8,265 nucleotides of DNA. Origin: JBDRMV01 sp043825615 (GTDB lineage: Bacteria > CG03). The notes under the pieces are model-generated. The model was not told the origin of the DNA, searched no databases, and saw nothing but the letters and a program-made list of their open reading frames with translations. Positions 1 through 3,616 of the stretch are shown here, in pieces (within the stretch, counting starts at the first letter, position 1; every line of letters begins with the position of its first letter). Location of the stretch: the NCBI GenBank assembly GCA_043825615.1, contig JBDRRS010000027.1:1-8265 (forward strand). Reading direction: 5' to 3'. Position numbers and translations under genes: made by a program.

Positions 1-48
1 AGCGGAGCGAGCTCTCAATAAATAATGAATAAGATTCCTCGCTCCGCT
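1..48. repeat. Inverted repeat, 11-bp arms, cut by the window edge
   Basis: AGCGGAGCGAG at 1-11 is the exact reverse complement of CTCGCTCCGCT at 38-48, with an AT-rich 26-nt loop. The right arm continues into TTCGGAATGACA. The left arm starts at the window edge, so the true repeat may be longer. The wording (GAGCG, TTCGGAATG) resembles dispersed intergenic repeats of other genomes, and a related but rearranged string occurs at 2924-2950. No gene is supported in 1-73. Confidence 0.5.
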
Positions 49-153
49 TCGGAATGACAAATGAAATAATATATCATCGTCTTTTTATTTTTGTCCTGCT
101 CTTATGAATTGTATTAGGCAATGAGATTATGAATGAGTTTGCATTTATGTGGG

Positions 154-436
154 TCGCCCCGCCATATCTTTTACTTTGAACTCCACTAATCAATGTTTGT
201 TCTGTTATTGCTCCGCTATCGCCGACCATCAAAGCAATTTTTTGCCGGGGTTTCTGCTTTGCTTCAATTTCCGAATCTGTTCGCCCGCCTGTCAAATAAT
301 TTTCGGCAAAACCGCCTGTTTTGGAGCCGGGCAAAACAGGTGGTTTTGCTTGTCCCCCGTCTGAAAACGCCCTTTTTCTCCCCAAAAATAACAGGTCTTT
401 AAGATTGTTTTGTTCTTCGGCGGGAAAATATTTTAT
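154..436 (+). repeat. Left terminal inverted repeat (~283 bp)
   Basis: Aligned with the reverse complement of 2463-2745, this copy needs no net gap and shows about 24 mismatches by hand count, roughly 91% identity. Its outer end is TCGCCCCGCCA, the 3' acceptor strand, discriminator and CCA of tRNA-Asp, although no tRNA body lies beside it here. Differences cluster in the inner third, around 350-390. Identity ends at 153/154 on the outside and about 436/437 on the inside. Confidence 0.88.
305..350. repeat. Hairpin inside the left terminal repeat
   Basis: Arm 308-323 (AAAACCGCCTGTTTTG) pairs with 332-347 (CAAAACAGGTGGTTTT) with only one G-U, around an 8-nt loop. Two further Watson-Crick pairs (306-349, 307-348) and a G-U (305-350) extend it outward. 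No T-run follows on either strand, so it does not look like an intrinsic terminator. It could be a recombinase-binding or DNA-folding site. The counterpart is at 2549-2594. Confidence 0.6.
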
Positions 437-916
437 TTAAAAAAACAAGCTTAAATATAAACCAATAAGTGCAAAAAATAGTCCTAAGAGGGCTACCTGA
501 AAATTATATTTATTCTCATAGGATTGACGTGTAGAATCATAATTATGTAACAGAATTGTCATTTTATAATTCATTTCCTGAATCATATGTTTTAAAATTC
601 CAACATAATACAGGAATAACAGACCGTGCTTTTCGCTATTTAATATTAATTTCGGATTCAAATAAAAGGCATTAGCTTTTTGTTTCCAATCTAAATAATC
701 TTTCTGTAGAGATTCAATATTTTTTTTAGTTTTATTGAGATCTATAATAAAATTATTTTTTTGTTTGTTCCTAATTAAATTTAATTTAGGAATTTCAAGT
801 TCATATAATTTGTTATTTATTTCATTGTAATTGTCCATAAAAGAATTGTGTTCGTCTAATATTCTATAAAATTCTGGATTTTGTTCTCGATCTAAATCAA
901 TTAAGTGTTTTGTCAT
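437..916 (-). CDS. Hypothetical coiled-coil protein with a C-terminal membrane anchor
   Basis: This 159-residue protein is not one I recognise. Residues about 1-115 are hydrophilic, rich in Lys, Asn, Glu and Leu, and look helical with coiled-coil character. Residues about 138-158 form one hydrophobic segment (FQVALLGLFFALIGLYLSLFF) that ends at the C-terminus, giving a tail-anchored layout with the bulk of the protein predicted in the cytoplasm. No signal peptide or catalytic motif is visible. The ATG at 916 overlaps the TGA of the upstream XRE gene (ATGA), so the two are almost certainly co-transcribed and translationally coupled. The stop at 437-439 touches the inner edge of the left terminal repeat. 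By position it could modulate the repressor, for example by tethering it to the membrane, or be a small exclusion or defence protein; both ideas are inference. Composition is strongly AT-rich, like the rest of the insertion. Confidence 0.75.
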   Translation of the reverse strand: MTKHLIDLDREQNPEFYRILDEHNSFMDNYNEINNKLYELEIPKLNLIRNKQKNNFIIDLNKTKKNIESLQKDYLDWKQKANAFYLNPKLILNSEKHGLLFLYYVGILKHMIQEMNYKMTILLHNYDSTRQSYENKYNFQVALLGLFFALIGLYLSLFF

Positions 917-1131
917 TTTTTAGTATTTATCAAGTTATCAATAGAAATATTTAAAGCTTTCGCTAATTTTATGACTGTTTCAATTTTCGGGTTTGTTATT
1001 CCACCCCGCTCAATTTTGATAATGGTATTGTAAGATACCCCTGATTTTCTCGCCAGATCTCTTTGAGTAAGATCTCTTTTAAGCCGATATTCGGCAAGAT
1101 TCTTTAAATAATTCATTTTTTTACTTGACAT
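913..1131 (-). CDS. XRE/Cro-family transcriptional regulator
   Basis: This 72-residue, single-domain protein has the classic lambda-Cro/XRE helix-turn-helix. The pattern LAEYRLKRDLTQRDLARKSG (residues 12-31) is followed by VSYNTIIKIERG and then NPKIETVIKLAKALNISIDNLI, covering residues about 12-68. Nothing else is fused to it, which is typical of small repressors in mobile elements. It lies divergently from the recombinase gene, and a perfect palindrome in the intergenic gap (1135-1154) is a natural operator for it, so autoregulation and repression of the recombinase are likely. The first ATG (1131) has no Shine-Dalgarno and overlaps the recombinase -35 box. An alternative start is Met6 (ATG at 1116-1114), also without a clear ribosome site, so the message may be leaderless or weakly translated. 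Its stop overlaps the start of the membrane-protein gene. Confidence 0.88.
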   Translation of the reverse strand: MSSKKMNYLKNLAEYRLKRDLTQRDLARKSGVSYNTIIKIERGGITNPKIETVIKLAKALNISIDNLINTKK

Positions 1132-1153
1132 ATGTATAGTATTTAGATACTAT
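1125..1153 (+). promoter_or_regulatory. Sigma70-type promoter for the recombinase
   Basis: A perfect -35 box TTGACA (1125-1130), a 17-bp spacer and a -10 box TACTAT (1148-1153, 4 of 6 consensus) lie upstream of the recombinase gene. Predicted initiation is near 1160, giving a leader of about 40 nt that contains the Shine-Dalgarno. The -35 box sits on the start codon region of the divergent XRE gene. Confidence 0.65.
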
Positions 1154-1154
1154 A
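1135..1154. promoter_or_regulatory. Palindromic operator between -35 and -10
   Basis: TATAGTAT (1135-1142) and ATACTATA (1147-1154) are exact inverted repeats around a 4-nt spacer, TTAG. A dimeric XRE protein is expected to bind such a site, and occupancy would cover the spacer and -10 of the recombinase promoter. The same palindrome offers a mirror -10-like TACTAT for leftward transcription. A direct repeat of GCATAT follows at 1157-1162 and 1165-1170 and might be a second, weaker site. Confidence 0.6.
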
Positions 1155-1188
1155 TTGCATATGAGCATATTGATTTATTCTACTTAAG

Positions 1189-1194
1189 AGGAGG
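1189..1194 (+). promoter_or_regulatory. Strong ribosome binding site of the recombinase
   Basis: AGGAGG lies five bases before the ATG at 1200 and fixes that start. It contrasts with the absence of any such site before the divergent XRE gene, which suggests high recombinase translation once transcription is released. Confidence 0.8.
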
Positions 1195-1199
1195 GTAAA

Positions 1200-2792
1200 A
1201 TGCAAATTAAGAAATGCGCTATTTACACAAGGGTTTCCACTAACATGCAGGCAGAGAAGGAATTCAATTCCTGCGAAGCACAGGAATTGAAAATTAAAAA
1301 CTTTGTTAAAAGTCAAAATAAGTGGGAAACGGTTAAAGTTTATTCCGATCCGGGCTATACCGGAGCAAATATTAAAAGACCGGCGTTTCAGGAAATGCTG
1401 AATGATATAAAGCAGAGGCAGATTGATATTATTCTTTGCTACAAAATAGACAGGCTGACCCGCTCGCCTAGAGATTTTTATCAGTTGATAGAACTTTTTG
1501 ATAAGTATACAGTAGATTTTATTTCGGTGACGGAAAGATTTGATACTTCCACTCCCTCTGGGAGGTTATTGAGAAACATCATGCTCACCTTTGCTCAATT
1601 TGAAAGGGAATTAACGAGCGAGCGGGTTAAAGACAAAATGTTTCAGAGAGCTCAAAAAGGAATGTGGAACGGGGGATCAATACCGTTCGGATATTCGAAC
1701 CAGGATAAAAAGCTGATTGTTGATAAACAGGAATCAGAAGTCATAAAACTTATTTATGACATATATATTGATACGGGGTTATTATGCAGAGTTTACAGTA
1801 AACTGAAAAAGGAAAATATCAAGAACCGAAATGGAAATTTTTTTACAAAAAAAACATTATCGGATATTCTCAGAAATATTATTTATACAGGGAAGATAAA
1901 ATACAACGGTCAAAAATTTGAGGGGCTTCATAAATTTATTATATCCGATAATGCTTTTGATATTGCTCAGAAGATACACAAGAAAAAAATCAAAAAGTAT
2001 AATGTGTACAGGAATCATCTTTTAGCAGGACTTATAAGATGTAAGGAATGTAATTATATGATGACTCCATGTTTTACAAACAAGCATAAAGATGGAAAAC
2101 TCAAAAGGTATTTTTATTACCGCTGTTTGAATGTACAGATGAGAGATTGGGACAGTTGTTCTACAAAGGAAGTGAATGCTGACAGGTTGGAGCAGTTTAT
2201 TACAGAGAACCTTATAAGGATTATGAGGGATACCTCATATATTGAAAATATGGTTTTCCGTCTTAATCATAAAGACCAAGCGGGTAGGGGATTGGGGTTT
2301 GAACTATCGGATGCTGGCTCGGCATATTCAGCAGATGGAGTAAAAAAATCAATAAAGAATGCGCTTGATGTGATAGAGAAGAATGGAAGGACTGAGCGTA
2401 ATATGGAAGTCAAGAAATTTTTCGGGGGAATATTCTATTCCCCCTCTGAGGTAGAAGTCATCATAAACTATTTTCCCGCCGAAGAACTGGACAATCTTAA
2501 AGACCTGTTGTCTTCGGGACAAAAAAGGGCGTTTTCAGACGATGAACAGGCAAAACCATCTGTTTTGCCCGGCTCCAAAACAGGCGGTTTTGCCGAAAAT
2601 TATTTGACAGGCTGGCAAACAGGTTCGGCAATTGACACAAAGCAGAAACCCCGACAAAAAATTGATTTGATGGTCGGCGATAGCGGAGCAATAACAGAAC
2701 AAACATTGATTAATGGAGTTCAAAGTAAAAGATATGGCGGGGCGAACGAGACTCGAACTCGCGACCTCTGGCTTGACAGGCCAGCGTTCTAA
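1200..2792 (+). CDS. Large serine recombinase (resolvase/invertase family integrase)
   Basis: The 530-residue protein is predicted to cut and rejoin DNA through a phosphoserine link to integrate, excise or invert a segment. Domains in order: resolvase catalytic domain, residues about 4-150, with nucleophile Ser13 in YTRVST, the DRLTRS motif (84-89), TSTPSGRL (116-123) and FERELTSER (134-142); the 'recombinase' DNA-binding domain, about 155-265; and a zinc ribbon with Cys281, Cys284, Cys309 and Cys320. No long coiled coil follows the ribbon. Residues from 422 onward lie in the right terminal repeat and look low in constraint. From residue 512 the frame crosses the antisense of tRNA-Asp (NETRTRDLWLDRPAF) and stops at 2790-2792, so the natural C-terminus was probably elsewhere or is set by the insertion site. 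The start at 1200 is supported by a strong Shine-Dalgarno. The core is AT-rich. Its substrate sites are not known; the repeat ends are the obvious candidates. Confidence 0.92.
   Translation: MQIKKCAIYTRVSTNMQAEKEFNSCEAQELKIKNFVKSQNKWETVKVYSDPGYTGANIKRPAFQEMLNDIKQRQIDIILCYKIDRLTRSPRDFYQLIELFDKYTVDFISVTERFDTSTPSGRLLRNIMLTFAQFERELTSERVKDKMFQRAQKGMWNGGSIPFGYSNQDKKLIVDKQESEVIKLIYDIYIDTGLLCRVYSKLKKENIKNRNGNFFTKKTLSDILRNIIYTGKIKYNGQKFEGLHKFIISDNAFDIAQKIHKKKIKKYNVYRNHLLAGLIRCKECNYMMTPCFTNKHKDGKLKRYFYYRCLNVQMRDWDSCSTKEVNADRLEQFITENLIRIMRDTSYIENMVFRLNHKDQAGRGLGFELSDAGSAYSADGVKKSIKNALDVIEKNGRTERNMEVKKFFGGIFYSPSEVEVIINYFPAEELDNLKDLLSSGQKRAFSDDEQAKPSVLPGSKTGGFAENYLTGWQTGSAIDTKQKPRQKIDLMVGDSGAITEQTLINGVQSKRYGGANETRTRDLWLDRPAF
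2463..2745 (-). repeat. Right terminal inverted repeat (~283 bp), within the recombinase gene
   Basis: This is the reverse complement of 154-436 with about 24 mismatches and no net gap. It covers recombinase codons 422-515 and ends in the tRNA-Asp acceptor 3' strand, discriminator and CCA. The outer border falls exactly at the junction between the T-stem and acceptor stem of the tRNA. The repeat appears richer in G+C than the upstream part of the same gene. Confidence 0.88.
2549..2594. repeat. Hairpin inside the right terminal repeat
   Basis: This is the counterpart of the hairpin at 305-350. Arm 2549-2567 (GGCAAAACC, then TCTGTTTTG after one mismatched base) pairs with 2576-2594 around the loop CCCGGCTC, with one mismatch and one G-U. 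Both copies keep the stem despite base changes, although here the match is slightly poorer. It lies in the recombinase coding sequence. Confidence 0.55.
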
Positions 2793-2811
2793 CCAACTGA
2801 ACTACCGCCCC
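2735..2811 (-). tRNA. tRNA-Asp (anticodon GTC)
   Basis: Read on the minus strand, the 77-nt cloverleaf begins GGGGCGG and pairs with TCGCCCC (one G-U at the stem base), followed by discriminator G and an encoded CCA at 2737-2735. The anticodon arm is CTGGC-CTGTCAA-GCCAG, which reads GTC for aspartate. The T-arm is GCGAG-TTCGAGT-CTCGT and the D-loop carries AGTTGGTTAGA. All stems are intact, so the gene should be functional despite the insertion joined to its 3' end. No intrinsic terminator follows it. Leftward transcription would run straight into the antisense of the recombinase. A promoter lies at 2857-2885. Confidence 0.96.
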
Positions 2812-2819
2812 GTATAGTT

Positions 2820-2848
2820 GGGGACAGTTCTTAAAAAGACCTGTCCCC
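2820..2848. repeat. GGGGACAG/CTGTCCCC hairpin in the tRNA leader
   Basis: GGGGACAGTTCTT (2820-2832) pairs with AAGACCTGTCCCC (2836-2848), 12 of 13 positions, around a 3-nt AAA loop. It is located between the predicted tRNA promoter and the mature tRNA 5' end at 2811, so it would be the 5' leader of the precursor. No T-run follows on either strand. The GGGGACAG...CTGTCCCC form recalls REP-type palindromes mobilised by IS200-like transposases. A loose half match, CCGTCCCC, is at 2963-2970. Confidence 0.65.
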
Positions 2849-2856
2849 TTCCACAA

Positions 2857-2885
2857 ATAATAAATTATTTCGGCTAATTTTGCAA
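2857..2885 (-). promoter_or_regulatory. Predicted promoter of tRNA-Asp
   Basis: On the minus strand TTGCAA (2885-2880) and TATTAT (2862-2857) are separated by 17 bp, matching the sigma70 consensus at 4 and 5 of 6 positions. Predicted initiation is near 2850, about 40 nt before the mature tRNA 5' end, at the foot of the 2820-2848 hairpin. Confidence 0.55.
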
Positions 2886-2910
2886 GAAAAAGTTAGAATT
2901 CCGCGCGAAT

Positions 2911-2947
2911 AAAAGCCATTTCAGAGCGAGCGCAGCATTCCGAAATG
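2911..2947 (-). terminator. Possible stem-loop terminator after comF
   Basis: On the minus strand, downstream of the comF stop, CATTTC (complement of 2947-2942) pairs with GAAATG (complement of 2922-2917). After one mismatch the stem gains three more pairs, and GCTTTTATT follows it. The stem is short and the T-run has only four bases, so this is a weak candidate. The loop contains GCGCTCGCTC, similar to the repeat at 1-48, so it may instead be a dispersed repeat. Confidence 0.3.
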
Positions 2948-2983
2948 TCATATTGTAAAGCACCGTCCCCCTTTATGCTCCCT

Positions 2984-3616
2984 TTAGGCTTTTGCGAAGG
3001 CGAGCGCGAGGATGTTTTTAGCGCCGGCTTTCTTCAGCGTTTTCGCGCATTCGAACATTGTTGCGCCCGTGGTTAAAACGTCGTCAATCAGCAGGATGTT
3101 TTTGCCTCCGGCGTTACCGGATTTGAATGCGCCGTCGACATTTTTGATTCTCTCACCTTTACCGAATTCTTTCTGAGACGGCGTGTTCCTCGTTCTTTTC
3201 AGAAAGTTCTTTTCGCAGGGAATTTTGAGGGTTTTGGAAATACTTTTTGAAATCAACTCCGACTGGTTGAAGCCGCGTTCCTGTTTTCTTCCGGGATGGA
3301 GCGGCACCGGCACGATGAGGTCGGGAGCAAAAGTTCCGCTGTATTTTATCAGGTCGTCGGTCATTATCTGCGCGAGCGTATGCGCAATCGTTCTTGATGA
3401 GCGGAATTTGAATTCAATAATTATGTTTTTGCAGACGCCTTCATATTTTGCGGAGCATATAATTTTACAATTCCTGTAATTTTCAAAGGACGGTCCTGTC
3501 TGTTTGAGTTTTTTGAGACAGTCGCCGCAAATCAGCCGGTTTGCGCTAAGCGGAAGAAGTTCCCCGCACCCCGCGCAGTGCGGCGGCCAGATAAAATTTA
3601 TTATGCAGCGGAACAT
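2984..3616 (-). CDS. comF: ComF family phosphoribosyltransferase-like protein
   Basis: This 210-residue protein has the full ComF plan. An N-terminal zinc-binding pair of CxxC motifs (Cys14/Cys17 and Cys30/Cys33) is followed by a type I phosphoribosyltransferase fold with VPVPLHPGRKQERGFNQSE at residues 102-120 and the PRPP-loop signature ILLIDDVLTTGAT at 174-186. Length is typical of the family. In naturally transformable bacteria ComF is a cytoplasmic protein needed for uptake or handling of single-stranded DNA; elsewhere its role is unclear, and the presence of comF alone does not show competence. The ATG at 3616-3614 overlaps the TGA of the sprA-like gene by one base (TGATG), with only a weak AGG upstream, so translation is probably coupled to that gene. 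It is the last gene of the visible leftward operon. Confidence 0.93.
   Translation of the reverse strand: MFRCIINFIWPPHCAGCGELLPLSANRLICGDCLKKLKQTGPSFENYRNCKIICSAKYEGVCKNIIIEFKFRSSRTIAHTLAQIMTDDLIKYSGTFAPDLIVPVPLHPGRKQERGFNQSELISKSISKTLKIPCEKNFLKRTRNTPSQKEFGKGERIKNVDGAFKSGNAGGKNILLIDDVLTTGATMFECAKTLKKAGAKNILALAFAKA

Larger units (their letters stand above)
74..436 (-). pseudogene. Inverted remnant of a serine recombinase C-terminus
   Basis: Read leftward from 436, this stretch is in frame with the C-terminal tail of the recombinase at 1200-2792. The match runs from the PAEE motif through KTGGFAENYLTG, VGDSGAITEQTL and QSKRYGGA. Over the 74 codons ending at that GGA-Ala, 63 residues agree by hand count. 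No catalytic, recombinase or zinc-ribbon domain is present, and an in-frame TAA lies just beyond the inner border, so this is a fragment and not a gene. Past the repeat border at 154 the frame stays open for a further unrelated tail of about 26 residues and stops at 74. Within 74 codons, 12 of the 14 base differences from the intact copy change the amino acid, which suggests no protein-level constraint. It is either the left terminal repeat of the insertion or the leftover of a second, oppositely oriented recombinase. Confidence 0.7.
154..2745. mobile_element. 2.6-kb tRNA-Asp-associated insertion with a serine recombinase
   Basis: The segment is bounded by long inverted repeats (154-436 and 2463-2745), and both ends finish in the 11-nt tRNA 3' end. 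Inside are a large serine recombinase, a divergent XRE regulator and a small membrane protein. The interior (437-2400) is visibly more AT-rich than comF and the sprA-like gene to the right, which suggests transfer. It is compact: the stop codon of the membrane-protein gene begins at 437, right at the inner edge of the left repeat. There is no transposase, no replication gene and no direct repeat of the tRNA 3' end at the left. It may be a minimal integrative element, a satellite, or the collapsed remains of larger elements. The outer borders are inferred from where repeat identity ends. Confidence 0.65.

Noticed and set aside
1..153. Direct-orientation attachment repeat of the tRNA-Asp 3' end
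   Set aside because: No GGCGGGGCGA-like string on the plus strand is present in the left flank; only the inverted copy at 154-164 exists.
149..402. Plus-strand open frames in the left repeat, mirrored at 2497-2723 on the minus strand
   Set aside because: They persist only because the repeat is conserved; the opposite strand carries the recognisable recombinase tail, and no ribosome site or family resemblance is seen.
437..2792. Retron, CRISPR array or diversity-generating cassette
   Set aside because: No reverse transcriptase, cas gene, regularly spaced repeat or template/variable repeat pair is visible; the repeat mismatches are not adenine-specific.
2820..2848. Intrinsic terminator of the recombinase
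   Set aside because: The stem is good, but TTCCAC follows instead of a T-run, so a repeat or leader structure is the better reading.
3183..3479. 98-residue plus-strand frame opposite comF
   Set aside because: The minus strand encodes an unmistakable ComF with zinc and PRPP motifs; this is the antisense shadow.
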